64,000 nt of DNA, taken from NCBI GenBank assembly GCA_965276815.1, contig CBDIBE010000012.1, positions 62,001 to 126,000 on the forward strand, given 5' to 3'. The notes under the pieces are model-generated. The model saw nothing but the letters and a program-made list of their open reading frames with translations. It made no database searches and was not told the DNA's origin. The stretch is from JAVVHH01 sp965276815. Lineage in GTDB: Bacteria; Pseudomonadota; Alphaproteobacteria; Acetobacterales; Acetobacteraceae. Made by a program: the position numbers and the translations under genes. The first letter of the stretch is position 1. The number at the start of each line of letters is the position of its first letter. Positions 1-8,636 of the stretch are shown here, in pieces.

Positions 1-1
1 G

Positions 2-568
2 ATCCTTAACGTCGCCAGCGCCAGCGACGAGAAGCTGCTGCAAAACCAGGAGCTGAAGGATCTGATCGAGGCGCTCGGCTGCGGCGTGGGCGACCGGTTC
101 GACCGGGCGAGGCTGCGCTACGGCCGGGTCATCATCATGACCGACGCCGACGTGGACGGCGCGCATATCGCGTCGCTGCTAATGACTTTTTTCTACCGCA
201 AGCTGCCGGAACTGGTGCGGCACGGACATCTCTATCTGGCGCAGCCGCCGCTCTACCGCCTCACCCAGGGGGCGAAATCGGTCTACGCGATGAACGACGC
301 AGACAAGGACCGGCGGCTGAAGCGCGACTTCAAGCAAGGTGGCAAGATCGATGTCAGCCGGTTCAAGGGGTTGGGCGAGATGCCGCCAGCGGCATTGCGC
401 GAGACCACGATGGACCCGGCGCGCCGCACCCTGCTGAAGGTCGTCGCCCTCCCGGAGGATCGCGCGACGACCTCCGAGCTAGTGGAGAGCCTGATGGGCC
501 GCCGGCCCGAGCTGCGCTTCCAGTTCATCCAGGACCACGCCAGGATGGTTGAGGAACTTGACGTGTAG
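2..568 (+). CDS. parE: DNA topoisomerase IV subunit B, C-terminal part (cut by window edge)
   Basis: C-terminal part of a type IIA topoisomerase ATPase/TOPRIM subunit; the gene starts left of the window and is read in frame from base 2. The TOPRIM acidic motif TDADVDGAHI (about base 140) supplies the Mg-binding aspartates. The following RFKGLGEMP block (about base 360) and the short tail ending EELDV are typical of ParE/GyrB C-termini. ParE pairs with ParC to decatenate replicated chromosomes in the cytoplasm. The ending is short and lacks the insert found in many GyrB proteins, so ParE is preferred over GyrB. Its TAG stop abuts the murQ ATG with no gap, which suggests cotranscription. Confidence 0.9.
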   Translation: MLNVASASDEKLLQNQELKDLIEALGCGVGDRFDRARLRYGRVIIMTDADVDGAHIASLLMTFFYRKLPELVRHGHLYLAQPPLYRLTQGAKSVYAMNDADKDRRLKRDFKQGGKIDVSRFKGLGEMPPAALRETTMDPARRTLLKVVALPEDRATTSELVESLMGRRPELRFQFIQDHARMVEELDV

Positions 569-1468
569 ATGACGGAGCCGGCGACCGAGGGTGGCAGCCC
601 CCGCTACGCGGACCTGGAGACATGGCCGCCGCTGACCGTGCTGCAGGCGCTCTGGGAGGGCCAGCTTGCCGCTGTCGCAGCGCTGCAGCCGGCGCTGCCA
701 GCCCTGGCCGCCGCGGTTTCGGCGGCTGCGGACCGGCTGCGGGGCGGCGGCCGGCTCGCCTATGCGGGCGCGGGGACGTCGGGGCGGATCGGCGTGCAGG
801 ACGGGGCGGAGCTGCCGCCGACCTTCGATTGGCCGTTGGAGCGGCTGGTGTTCCTGATAGCGGGCGGCGAATCGGCGCTGATCCGCGCCGCGGAAAACGT
901 CGAGGACCGCGCCGACCGCGCGCTCGATGACGTGCGGCAGGCGGGCCTGGGACCGGCGGACGTGCTGGTCGGGCTCGCGGCCAGCGGCTCGACGCCCTAT
1001 ACGGTGGGGTGCGTGGTGGCGGCGCGGGAGGCTGGCGCGCTGACGATCGGCATCGCCAACAGTCCGGGTTCGCGTCTGCTGGACGCGGCGGCGCACAAGA
1101 TCCTGATTGAAACCGGGCCGGAGGCGATTGCCGGCTCCACGCGCATGAAGGCGGGGACGGCGCAGAAAGTGGCGTTGAACCTGTTCAGCACGGCGATCAT
1201 GACGCAGTTGGGACGGGTCTATCGCGGCCAGATGGTGGATATGCTGGCGCGCAACGAGAAGCTGCGGCGGCGCGCGGTGCGGATGTTGCGGACGCTGACC
1301 GGGGCGGCAACGGAGGAGGCCGCCGCGGCGCTGACCCAGGCCGGCGGCCGGGTCAAGACGGCGGTGCTGATCGTGCGCGGACTGAGCGCCGAGGAGGCGG
1401 AGTCGCTTTTGGCGCGCCACGGCGGCGATCTCCGCCCCGCGGAGGCGGCGCTCGACGAACGTCAGTAG
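569..1468 (+). CDS. murQ: N-acetylmuramic acid 6-phosphate etherase
   Basis: MurQ cleaves the D-lactyl ether of MurNAc-6-phosphate to GlcNAc-6-phosphate in peptidoglycan recycling in the cytoplasm. The 299-residue length is normal. The SIS-domain phosphosugar motif AGAGTSGRIGV is at residues 66-76, and the presumed catalytic Glu81 lies in GAELPPTF. A second conserved acidic patch (AAENVED, residues 107-113) and the GPEAIAGSTRMKAGTAQK block (about residues 182-199) are family signatures. The start codon directly follows the parE stop. No murK or anmK is visible nearby, so recycling partners must lie elsewhere. Confidence 0.93.
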   Translation: MTEPATEGGSPRYADLETWPPLTVLQALWEGQLAAVAALQPALPALAAAVSAAADRLRGGGRLAYAGAGTSGRIGVQDGAELPPTFDWPLERLVFLIAGGESALIRAAENVEDRADRALDDVRQAGLGPADVLVGLAASGSTPYTVGCVVAAREAGALTIGIANSPGSRLLDAAAHKILIETGPEAIAGSTRMKAGTAQKVALNLFSTAIMTQLGRVYRGQMVDMLARNEKLRRRAVRMLRTLTGAATEEAAAALTQAGGRVKTAVLIVRGLSAEEAESLLARHGGDLRPAEAALDERQ

Positions 1469-1483
1469 TCACGGACACGGTGC

Positions 1484-1966
1484 CTAAGCACTTTTCGGAT
1501 GCGGCAGCGGCCCTTCCTGATGCAGACCATGCCACGCCAGTACGCTATCCGCGACAAAGGCAACGAGCGCACATACGGTGCACCCAAGCGCCGCTCCGAA
1601 GAGAGTGAAGAGCCAAGCGGCAATTTGGGCCTCGCGCAGGCCGCCCAGGAAGAGAACGAGGGCGGCCCCGCAAGTGGCCGAGCCGCCGAGCGCCCCCATT
1701 ATAACGGCGACGTCAAGCGCCACTCGTCGCTGTTGCAGGCGCGCCAGGTGGGCGCGGAACAGCGCCTGTTTCCCAGCATCCTCTTCGTCGCCCAGTAGCT
1801 CGAACGTATGCTCGGTGTGGTCGGACACTCGAGCGAGCCGGGTGTTGAACATATTCACCAACGTTCCGATGCCCGAAAGCAGGAACACTGGGGTCAGCGC
1901 AACCTGGATGATGTGGGCTACGCTATCGATGCCGCCCAGCGTCAGATTTGGCAGGGTATCGTTCAT
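1484..1966 (-). CDS. DUF2721 family membrane protein
   Basis: A 160-residue protein with the DUF2721 hallmark near the N-terminus: a first hydrophobic stretch (residues 12-40) with HIIQVALTPVFLLSGIGTLVN, followed by the conserved NTRLARVSDH segment. Two further hydrophobic stretches (about residues 85-108 and 117-142) give three predicted membrane helices, with a charged cytoplasmic loop (residues 45-80) between the first and second. No biochemical function is established for the family that I know of. It is convergent with murQ (15 bp between the stops) and appears monocistronic. Confidence 0.8.
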   Translation of the reverse strand: MNDTLPNLTLGGIDSVAHIIQVALTPVFLLSGIGTLVNMFNTRLARVSDHTEHTFELLGDEEDAGKQALFRAHLARLQQRRVALDVAVIMGALGGSATCGAALVLFLGGLREAQIAAWLFTLFGAALGCTVCALVAFVADSVLAWHGLHQEGPLPHPKSA

Positions 1967-2117
1967 GTCGAGAGATTAGCTTGATACGGCCATTCGGGAC
2001 CGCTCGCTGAAATCGAGACAGCGGTGGCGCGCTGTTGCCCATATTCGGTTGGGTGTTGCGGACGGCGCGCGGCGGGTCGCCTGTTTGTGGAAGGTTGGAA
2101 CCCGCTTGGCGATCAAG

Positions 2118-2309
2118 TCATCCGAAGATGAACAGCGCCGAGTAGACAAGCCCTACCCAAATCGCACTCGAGAATATCGTCGAAACGATCAACCCGGTGA
2201 CTGGGCGCAAGGCATCATGCGCATCCCGGCGACGGTCGGTCGAATATAACCCAATCCCGCCATCCTTCGACAACGCCCGATTGAAACCCGCCCGCGGAGC
2301 TACAACCAA
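2118..2309 (-). CDS. Small hypothetical membrane protein (63 aa, TTG start)
   Basis: The reading frame starts at TTG, seven bases after a strong AAGGAG ribosome binding site (plus-strand 2317-2322), which is the main reason to believe it. The N-terminal 36 residues are polar and arginine-rich. The C-terminal 27 residues (about 37-63) form one strongly hydrophobic helix ending in FIFG, so a single-pass protein with a cytoplasmic N-terminus is likely. I do not recognise a family. It stands alone in a 590-bp interval between two minus-strand genes. A spurious frame cannot be excluded. Confidence 0.45.
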   Translation of the reverse strand: MVVAPRAGFNRALSKDGGIGLYSTDRRRDAHDALRPVTGLIVSTIFSSAIWVGLVYSALFIFG

Positions 2310-2354
2310 TGCCTATCTCCTTCCCGAAGTCTTGCAACCCTTCAAGGACTTTGA

Positions 2355-2456
2355 TAACTTAAGTGTGAAGAAAAGGAGCGACAAAAGATCGTCAAGACTG
2401 TCAAAATGCAGAAGGAGTTCAAGCTTTTTGGGAGCCGTTGGAATCTTCTTAAGTTA
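2355..2456. repeat. Spaced 9-bp inverted repeat in an AT-richer spacer
   Basis: TAACTTAAG (2355-2363) is matched by its exact complement CTTAAGTTA (2448-2456), 84 bases apart. Both contain the palindrome CTTAAG. The interval 2310-2556 is visibly more A-rich than its surroundings and contains no convincing gene. A 26-codon plus-strand frame from 2407 was seen but has no recognisable similarity. The repeats could be protein-binding half-sites or the ends of a decayed small element; no function is claimed. Confidence 0.3.
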
Positions 2457-2556
2457 GCGGCGTCTCATTTTTGCGACTTGTCTTGATATCTGCTGGGCTG
2501 CTCATAATCCTAGCTGCCGCCGCTGCAGCGCTCCGAGTTTGACCCCGCGTCGCCGC

Positions 2557-3669
2557 TCAGCTCTGGACGATGAGCAGCAGGTATGCGCCGAACAGAATTA
2601 GATGCACCGCTCCCTGGATGACGTTGGTGCGACCGCTCGCGAAGGTCACGATGCTGACCGTCAGCGTGAGCACCAGCATCAACTCGTCCGAGTGCTCCAC
2701 TCCCAGGATGATGTGCCGCCCAATGACGTGGCTGATCAGCACCATCGCCGGAATGGTCAGGCCGATGGTGGACAAGACGGAGCCGAGAAAGACGTTCACC
2801 GAGCGCTGCATGTGATTTGCCATCGCCGCGCGTACCGCGCTGATGGCTTCCGGCGTCGCGACCAGCACCGCCACGATCACGCCGCCAAGCGGCGCCGGAA
2901 AATGGAGCGTCTCGATGAGATAATCGACGGGATTGGCCATCTGCTCGGCAAGGAACACGACCGGGATGAGGTAGGCGACGAGCAAGGCGGCGTGGGTTGC
3001 GACCGGCGGCGGCGTCTCAGCCTGGACACCATCGCCCGAAGCGGCGTCGGTCTCCCTGAAGTAGCCGCTGTGGCGCCCGGTCTGGATCGCTAGGAACGCG
3101 ACGTAGAGGCCGACTGCGACCAGCACCAGGAAGACCTCCTGCGCGAAGGACAGCGTCGGTCCCGGCGTGGTCTGCGTATAGTCGGGCAGGAGCAGGCTTA
3201 GCACGATCAAGGGGATGATCACGCCGAGATAGGCGTTGGCGCCCTGTAGATTGTAGTGCTGCTCGCGGTGCCGCCAGCCGCCCAGCAAAAGCGACAGGCC
3301 CACCATCCCATTGAGGATGATCATGACCACCGCGAACAGGGTGTCCCGGGTCAGCGTCGGGTTGTTGGCGCCATGCAGCATCACGGCGGAGATGCTCATG
3401 ACCTCGATAAAGGTGATCGAAAGGGTCAAGATCAGCGTGCCGTAAGGCTCGCCGAGCCGGGCGGCGAGCCGGTCGGCGTGGCGGACCACGGACAGAGCCG
3501 ACCCCAGCACCGCCGCGAAGAGCCATAGAAAGATGAAAGCCAGCCATAAAGGGGCCGCCAGATGCGCCAGCAGGACGCCGCCGCCGAGGAGGAACGCCAG
3601 GCAGGTCGCCACGCTGACGCCAAGGAACCACTCGTCGCGGATGCGCACGGCGAGCGCCCGGACCGTCAT
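2557..3669 (-). CDS. chaA: Calcium/sodium:proton antiporter, ChaA/CaCA type
   Basis: A 370-residue inner-membrane protein with about eleven hydrophobic segments. The two CaCA alpha-repeat signatures are visible: ITFIEVMSIS (about residue 86), carrying the conserved membrane Glu, and ATPEAISAVRAA (about residue 270), carrying the second Glu. A hydrophilic loop near residues 195-220 separates the halves. ChaA-type carriers expel Ca2+ or Na+ (and K+) in exchange for protons and help at alkaline pH or high salt. The ATG start directly precedes the first hydrophobic segment. It stands alone. Ion specificity cannot be read from sequence. Confidence 0.82.
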   Translation of the reverse strand: MTVRALAVRIRDEWFLGVSVATCLAFLLGGGVLLAHLAAPLWLAFIFLWLFAAVLGSALSVVRHADRLAARLGEPYGTLILTLSITFIEVMSISAVMLHGANNPTLTRDTLFAVVMIILNGMVGLSLLLGGWRHREQHYNLQGANAYLGVIIPLIVLSLLLPDYTQTTPGPTLSFAQEVFLVLVAVGLYVAFLAIQTGRHSGYFRETDAASGDGVQAETPPPVATHAALLVAYLIPVVFLAEQMANPVDYLIETLHFPAPLGGVIVAVLVATPEAISAVRAAMANHMQRSVNVFLGSVLSTIGLTIPAMVLISHVIGRHIILGVEHSDELMLVLTLTVSIVTFASGRTNVIQGAVHLILFGAYLLLIVQS

Positions 3670-3713
3670 CTGAGCGCGTGCATCCGCAACTCGGGCCCGC
3701 CGCTATCAGCCGC

Positions 3714-4139
3714 CTACGGGACCTGATAGCTGACGAAGCCGGGATCGCTCACCAGGTCCATGGTCTCATTCGGCAGATCGTCGAGATCGTGTAGCCACCC
3801 CGGCTTGCGGGTGGCCACGAAGCTCATCTCGGGCTGTATTGTTTCAGGCTGGTCCAGGCTGCCGAGTGTGACACTGATAAAATCACCCCCGAGATGCCGA
3901 TAGGTCAGTGGCGTCCCGCAACGCCCGCAAAATCCTCGCTCGACCCTATTGGAGCTGTTGAAGACCTCTGGTTCGGCTTGTGTCCAGGTCACGCTCTGGA
4001 CCGGGAAACGAACGAAGGCCATGAACGGGCCGCCCGACGCCTTCTGGCACATGCGGCAATAGCAAACGCTCGCGCGATCCCTGGGCCCCTCGGCGCGGTA
4101 CCGAACCCGTCCGCATTGGCATCCTCCGCAAAACTCCAT
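3714..4139 (-). CDS. GFA family (glutathione-dependent formaldehyde-activating-like) protein
   Basis: A small zinc protein of the GFA/CENP-V fold. The metal-binding cysteines are at the expected places: GGCQCGRVRY at the N-terminus, CYCRMCQKASGG about residue 27, and CGRCGTPL about residue 70. The family binds zinc and sometimes glutathione adducts; true formaldehyde-activating activity has been shown for few members, so the substrate is unknown. I chose the ATG at 4139 because it is preceded by GGGGAG at good spacing and gives the usual short lead (MEFCGGC). In-frame starts at 4157 and 4190 would add 6 or 17 residues. Confidence 0.82.
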   Translation of the reverse strand: MEFCGGCQCGRVRYRAEGPRDRASVCYCRMCQKASGGPFMAFVRFPVQSVTWTQAEPEVFNSSNRVERGFCGRCGTPLTYRHLGGDFISVTLGSLDQPETIQPEMSFVATRKPGWLHDLDDLPNETMDLVSDPGFVSYQVP

Positions 4140-4241
4140 CGCGCGCTCCCCATCCATGAGAAGATACCAGCCACGTAGGCCTGCCGTCACTCATCGCCTT
4201 CACGTTTGAAGCGAGTATCTCCCGTATGCGCCGGCGCCGAC

Positions 4242-4273
4242 GCCCCTCGCATCGGAATCCGACGCGTCGGGGC
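4242..4273 (-). terminator. Hairpin downstream of the MFS gene
   Basis: An imperfect inverted repeat lies just after the MFS stop on the minus strand. GCCCC pairs with GGGGC at the outside, CGC with GCG in the middle and CGG with CCG around a three-base loop. No U-tract follows, so it is either a weak or Rho-assisted terminator, or only an mRNA 3' stabiliser. Confidence 0.35.
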
Positions 4274-4284
4274 TTTGCAGGAGC

Positions 4285-5583
4285 TCAGTCCAACGCCCGG
4301 CCGCGCGTCTCCGGCATGACCCGGTAGGTGACGATCCCGATCAGGCAAATGGCCATGACGTAGGCGGCCAGTATCCAGTCGAGCTTGGCGCCCACCAAGG
4401 CCGTCGCGATCAGCGGCGCCGTGCCACCGAACACGGCGCTGCAGACTGCATAGGGCAGGCCGATGCCGGAGGTGCGGACGCGCGCAGGAAACAGCTCGGA
4501 CAGCACCGGCGACAGGACTGCGTTCGACGCGCTGATGAGCAGGATGCCGACGAGATCGACCAGAAGATAGGTGGTGAAGTCGCCACGGCGCAGCAGGGCC
4601 AGCATCGGCCATGTCAGCACGAGAAAGCCGATCGCGGCGAAGTAAAGCAGCGGCTTACGGCCGATCCGATCGGAGAGCACGGCAAACAGCGGGATGAGGA
4701 CGCAATAGGCGGCCAGCGAGATTGTGCTGCCGAGCAGCCCGTCCGCCAGCGGCAACCCGCCCGCCAAATGCGCGTAGGCCGGCAGGAACACCGTCCAGAT
4801 GTAGAACTGCACGGTCCCCATCTGGATGACGAAGACGAACAGCGACTCGCGCGGATGGTCGTGCAGGGCGCGCAGCAGCGGGCGGCGCTCGGTCTCGTGC
4901 CGCCGCTCGATCGCCTTGAAGGCCGGCGTCTCGGGCAGGCTACGGCGCAGCCACACGCCGTACAGCGAGAGCAGCGCGCCGAGGAAGAACGGCACCCGCC
5001 AGCCCCAAGCCGCCAGCGCGGGCTGCGGGATCAGGCTGGTGGTGACCGTCGCGGTCAGGGTCGCGAGCAGTATCGCCACGCCGATGCTGATCATCTGCGG
5101 CGAGCTCGCCACGGCGCGGCGGCTCGGGGGCGCGTGCTCGGTCAGGAACACCGCCGAACCCTGGAATTCGCCGCCGGTCGAGAAACCTTGCAGCGCCCGC
5201 GCGAGCAGGAGGAGAAATGGCGCGGCGATGCCGATCGCGGCAAAGGGCGGGGTCACGGCAACGATCAGGCTGCCGACGCCCATCAGGATGATGGTAAGCG
5301 CAAGCATCCGGCGGCGCCCGTAGCGGTCCGCCATCGGCGAGAGGACGAGGGAGCCGACGGGGCGAAGCAGGAAGCCGATCGCAAACGCCAGCAACACGCC
5401 GATCAGGGAGGTGGACGGATTGTTCGCGGGAACGATCTGGGCGGCAAAAATCGGCGAGAGCAGACCGTAGATCGTCCAGTCGTACCACTCGATAAGATTG
5501 CCGAAGGCGCCCCCGACAATGGTGGCGGTGATGCTCCGTGACTGGCCGACTGCGGTGCCGGGGTTTTCCGCATGTCCTGACAT
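4285..5583 (-). CDS. MFS transporter, metabolite:H+ symporter (MHS) type
   Basis: A 432-residue, twelve-helix major facilitator. The MHS-subfamily start FGNLIEWYDWTIYGLLSP is at residues 26-43. The loop 2-3 signature DRYGRRRML follows, and FSTGGEFQGSAVFLTEHAPP (about residues 135-155) resembles ProP/KgtP/ShiA-type carriers, so a carboxylate or betaine-like solute taken up with protons is likely. I start at ATG 5583 (MSGHAENPG) rather than the 25-codon-longer frame because the extension is not protein-like. It follows the FAD oxidase and aldolase genes on the same strand, so it may import their substrate; this is inference. Confidence 0.85.
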   Translation of the reverse strand: MSGHAENPGTAVGQSRSITATIVGGAFGNLIEWYDWTIYGLLSPIFAAQIVPANNPSTSLIGVLLAFAIGFLLRPVGSLVLSPMADRYGRRRMLALTIILMGVGSLIVAVTPPFAAIGIAAPFLLLLARALQGFSTGGEFQGSAVFLTEHAPPSRRAVASSPQMISIGVAILLATLTATVTTSLIPQPALAAWGWRVPFFLGALLSLYGVWLRRSLPETPAFKAIERRHETERRPLLRALHDHPRESLFVFVIQMGTVQFYIWTVFLPAYAHLAGGLPLADGLLGSTISLAAYCVLIPLFAVLSDRIGRKPLLYFAAIGFLVLTWPMLALLRRGDFTTYLLVDLVGILLISASNAVLSPVLSELFPARVRTSGIGLPYAVCSAVFGGTAPLIATALVGAKLDWILAAYVMAICLIGIVTYRVMPETRGRALD

Positions 5584-5725
5584 CCACGCTTCCCATGCTG
5601 CGTGCGGGAAGCCTAGGCCGGCCGTTCGCACCTGGCGAGGGTTGGTCAGGCAAGGCAATTCAGCTCGTCAGAGAAGCGGTGGCCAGGGACGGAATTAGAC
5701 GTCACGGAACCCGCGTTGGATAGAG

Positions 5726-5875
5726 TCAGAAATTGCGAGTAAGCAGTCTGCGCGGGCCCACGTCGTGTACGACCTGCGTTTCGTGATCCAGAAGTGCAAC
5801 TCCTGGAGTGAGGTCGGCCAAGCCCTCCCGTATCTCGCGCACTACATGCCGCGGATCGTTCACCAGCTTCTTCAA
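5726..5875 (-). pseudogene. dhaK: Relic of dihydroxyacetone kinase N-terminus (dhaK fragment)
   Basis: A 49-codon frame from a TTG codon reads KKLVNDPRHVVREIREGLAD and continues with a PGVALL segment. This closely follows the start of DhaK proteins (E. coli begins MKKLINDVQDV...GLAKAHP). The match stops before the family's SGGGSGHEP kinase motif, and a TGA follows after LLTRNF. The rest of dhaK, dhaL and dhaM is absent from the surrounding sequence, so this is a truncated remnant left by a deletion between the MFS and FAD-oxidase genes. The interval 5584-5908 holds nothing else I can recognise. Confidence 0.65.
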
Positions 5876-5908
5876 TCTATCCGCCCTCTTTAGTGTGAAC
5901 TGGGGCGT

Positions 5909-7309
5909 TCAGCTTGGCAGCATTTTACCCGGGTTCATAATTCCGGCCGGATCGATCGCGTTCTTCACCACCCGCATCAGCTCGACTGCGCCGCCCTGCT
6001 CCAGCGCGAGCAGGCCGCGCTTGTGCACTCCGATGCCGTGTTCTCCCGTGCAGGTGCCGCCCATGCGGATCGCCCGCTCGCCGACCCGGTGGGCGAGGGC
6101 CTCTGCCCGCTCCACCTCATCCGCGTCGTCCGGGTGATACATGATCCCCAGGTGGAAATTACCATCGCCTAAATGGCCCACGATGGGCGCCACCAGCCCA
6201 CTGCCGATGATGTCAGCCTCGGTCTCGCGGATGCATTCCGCCAACACCGAGATCGGCACGCAGGCATCGGTGCCCATGTTCTTGCAACCTGGCGCGAACG
6301 CCATGCAGGCATAATAGGCCTCGTGTCGCGCCTTCCAGAGCCGGCTGCGATCTTCCGCCTTCTCGGCAAACCGAAAAGCGTCTCCGCCATGCTCCTCGCA
6401 CAGCGCCTGCATCGTCGCGACCTGCTCGCTGACGGCCTGCGGACTGCCGCCGAACTCGAGAAATAGCGTCGGCTGCGGCTGAAACTCCCGCAAGTCGGAA
6501 TAGGCGATGCATGCCCGCATCTGCACTTCGTTCAGTAGTTCCACCCGGCCGAACGCGAGCCCCATCTGCAGGCCGGTGATCACCGCATCCACGGCGTTGG
6601 CCAGCAACGGGAACTGGCATACGGCGGCAATGATCGCCTCGGGCAGCGGATGCAGACGAAGCTGCACCTCGGTGATGATCCCGAGTGTCCCCTCGCTGCC
6701 GACGAACAGCGCGGTCAGGTCGAGGCCAGCGGCCGACTTCCGTGCGCGCCCACCGACCCGCATCACCTTTCCAACCGGGGTCACCACCGTGAGGCCGAGC
6801 ACGTTGTCGCGCATGGTGCCGTAGCGAACGGCGGAGGTGCCGGAGGCGCGAGTGGCCGCCATGCCGCCGATGGTCGCGTGGGCTCCCGGATCGACGGGGA
6901 AGTGCAGGCCGGTGGAGCGCAAGGACGCATTGAGGCAATGCCGCGTGATGCCGGCTTGGACCCGGCAATCCATGGCCTCCGGCGAGGTTTCGAGGACGGC
7001 GTCCATCTTCGTCAAATCGATGCAGATGCCGCCGTAAATCGCGGCAACATGACCCTCAAGCGAGCTTCCCGCGCCGAACGGGACAATTGGGACGCGGGCC
7101 GCTTGGCAGACCGACACGATCTCGGCCACGTCCTCATTGGTTTCGGGAAAGGCGACCGCGTCGGGCATGCCGACCAGCGGCAATCCCTCGCCGTGACTGT
7201 GCTGCTCACGCATCGCCGCGCTGGTGACGATCTTTCGTCCGAACCGTGTCTGCAGCGCCTCAACCACACCATGGACAGAGGCAATTGTGGGCGAAGTCGT
7301 CATGTTCAT
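5909..7309 (-). CDS. FAD-binding oxidase, GlcD / D-lactate dehydrogenase type
   Basis: A 466-residue flavoprotein of the VAO/PCMH fold. The PP-loop VPIVPFGAGSSLEG (about residues 74-87) and the VDPGAHATIGGMAATRASG stretch (about residues 139-157) bind FAD. The C-terminal cap carries GHLGDGNFHLG, GEHGIGVHKR and the final MNPGKM block typical of D-2-hydroxyacid dehydrogenases (GlcD, Dld, D-lactate cytochrome type). It should oxidise a D-2-hydroxy acid to a 2-keto acid, passing electrons to a quinone or cytochrome. No Fe-S partners (GlcE/GlcF) are beside it, which favours a single-subunit enzyme. It lies 58 bp downstream of the DHDPS-like gene, so the two may act in series. Confidence 0.85.
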   Translation of the reverse strand: MNMTTSPTIASVHGVVEALQTRFGRKIVTSAAMREQHSHGEGLPLVGMPDAVAFPETNEDVAEIVSVCQAARVPIVPFGAGSSLEGHVAAIYGGICIDLTKMDAVLETSPEAMDCRVQAGITRHCLNASLRSTGLHFPVDPGAHATIGGMAATRASGTSAVRYGTMRDNVLGLTVVTPVGKVMRVGGRARKSAAGLDLTALFVGSEGTLGIITEVQLRLHPLPEAIIAAVCQFPLLANAVDAVITGLQMGLAFGRVELLNEVQMRACIAYSDLREFQPQPTLFLEFGGSPQAVSEQVATMQALCEEHGGDAFRFAEKAEDRSRLWKARHEAYYACMAFAPGCKNMGTDACVPISVLAECIRETEADIIGSGLVAPIVGHLGDGNFHLGIMYHPDDADEVERAEALAHRVGERAIRMGGTCTGEHGIGVHKRGLLALEQGGAVELMRVVKNAIDPAGIMNPGKMLPS

Positions 7310-7367
7310 CCGGCCTGGCAGGCGATCGAAGGTGTCGCCAGCCGCGGGGCTGGCGGCGCCGTTCTGA

Positions 7368-8300
7368 TCACAGAGGAAGGTTGGTCAGTGCCTTGTCAAT
7401 AGCCGCCTTCAACGGCTCGCTGACATGATCCATTGGCGCGCGTGGGTAGTAGAAGCCCAGCCCCTGGCGGTGTTGGATGTATTTCGTGCAAGCCGGCAGC
7501 ACGTCGTGCGGCACGACGTTCCACAACGTCGCGAGCCGACGGTGGATATCGAGCGCCGTCGCATGGTCGCCGCGGCGGACCGCATCCCACATCTTGACGC
7601 ATACGCCGGGCACGGCCGCGGTCAGAGCGCTGATTGCGCCGTGCGCGCCGAGCGCGAACGCCGGGTAGAGCAGCGCATCGACGCCGGTCAGCACGAGGTT
7701 GCGCGGATCGCTTTGCTGGACGAGGTCGGAGACCGATTTGATGTCGCCCCCGCTCTGCTTCATGCCGATCACGCCAGGGACCTCCCGCATGATCCGGAGC
7801 ATCAGCTCGACGGAGAGATAGTTCCAGGGGATCACGTTGTAGATCAGGACCGGAATGCCGGTGGCGTCGTAAATGGACCGGAAGTGGCCGATCGTGCCCT
7901 CGGCGCTCGGCTTGAACAGGTAGTGCACGGGCGTGATCTGCAGGGCGGCGATGTTGAGGCCCTGCAGCGCCTTGACGCGCTCGATGGCCTCGCGCGTGCT
8001 GTTGACGATCAGTCCGACGACGAAAGGCTTGCGTCCGCCGAGGGCGTCGTGCGTCGCGTGCATGGCGCGGACGAACTCGTCGAAGCTGAGCGTGTGCCCC
8101 TCGCCGGTGCTGCCGCCGGCGACGACGCCATGCGCACCCTGCTCGACGACGAAATCCATCTGCTCGCACAACGCGGACAGCACGAGCTCGCCGTTCTGGT
8201 CGAACGGCATGGTGGTCGGCGGCAAGATCCCCGTGAGGGATTGGCGCAGGGCTGCGGCCGTCGCCGGGATCTCCGTAGCGACCGGAAGGTTGTGGTCCAT
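7368..8300 (-). CDS. Dihydrodipicolinate synthase / N-acetylneuraminate lyase family aldolase
   Basis: A 310-residue TIM-barrel class I aldolase. The GSTGEG substrate-carboxylate motif is at residues 63-68. Tyr154 (VLIYNVIP) and the Schiff-base Lys181 (GVIGMKQSGG) are the expected catalytic pair. The N-terminal and C-terminal parts are more diverged than in true DapA, and no lysine genes are nearby, so it is likely a catabolic pyruvate-dependent aldolase or dehydratase. The start at 8300 follows a GAGGAG site (AGGAGAGGACACG before ATG); the longer 46-codon extension lacks protein character. It is divergent from the LIV-type importer and precedes the FAD oxidase. Confidence 0.83.
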   Translation of the reverse strand: MDHNLPVATEIPATAAALRQSLTGILPPTTMPFDQNGELVLSALCEQMDFVVEQGAHGVVAGGSTGEGHTLSFDEFVRAMHATHDALGGRKPFVVGLIVNSTREAIERVKALQGLNIAALQITPVHYLFKPSAEGTIGHFRSIYDATGIPVLIYNVIPWNYLSVELMLRIMREVPGVIGMKQSGGDIKSVSDLVQQSDPRNLVLTGVDALLYPAFALGAHGAISALTAAVPGVCVKMWDAVRRGDHATALDIHRRLATLWNVVPHDVLPACTKYIQHRQGLGFYYPRAPMDHVSEPLKAAIDKALTNLPL

Positions 8301-8473
8301 CGTGTCCTCTCCTCGATGTGGCCGGAATGCTCTGGGCCGCTGCGGCGCAACCCGGCATGCCGGCGAGGCCCGCGCCACCGCGCTCACGATCGAGCGCGAT
8401 GGAGGACCTTGCCGGCCATACTGCCAAGCCCTGCCCATGCGTCAAGGAAAATCGGGCAATTCATACCATTTTT

Positions 8474-8538
8474 CGGAACATAAACTCTAAATACAGTAGT
8501 TTTGCGGGTTAATGCAGTATGGATGTTCCGTAATTCGG
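8474..8538. promoter_or_regulatory. Divergent control region with IclR-type candidate operator
   Basis: The 336-bp gap between the aldolase and the binding-protein gene is AT-richer than its flanks. It holds an 8-bp inverted pair CGGAACAT (8474-8481) / ATGTTCCG (8523-8530) and the near-palindrome CCGTAATTCGG (8528-8538). The latter differs at only two central bases from CCGTATTACGG found directly upstream of the iclR-family gene (13960-13970). I infer that both are bound by that regulator. Confidence 0.4.
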
Positions 8539-8636
8539 GACTTCGGGCGAAATCTTCGTTGACACGCCCGACGCGCTGAGCAATGGTCCAGTCCGAGCCG
8601 GTCTCAACGAAGAACGTGCCGGCAGCAGGAGGAACG

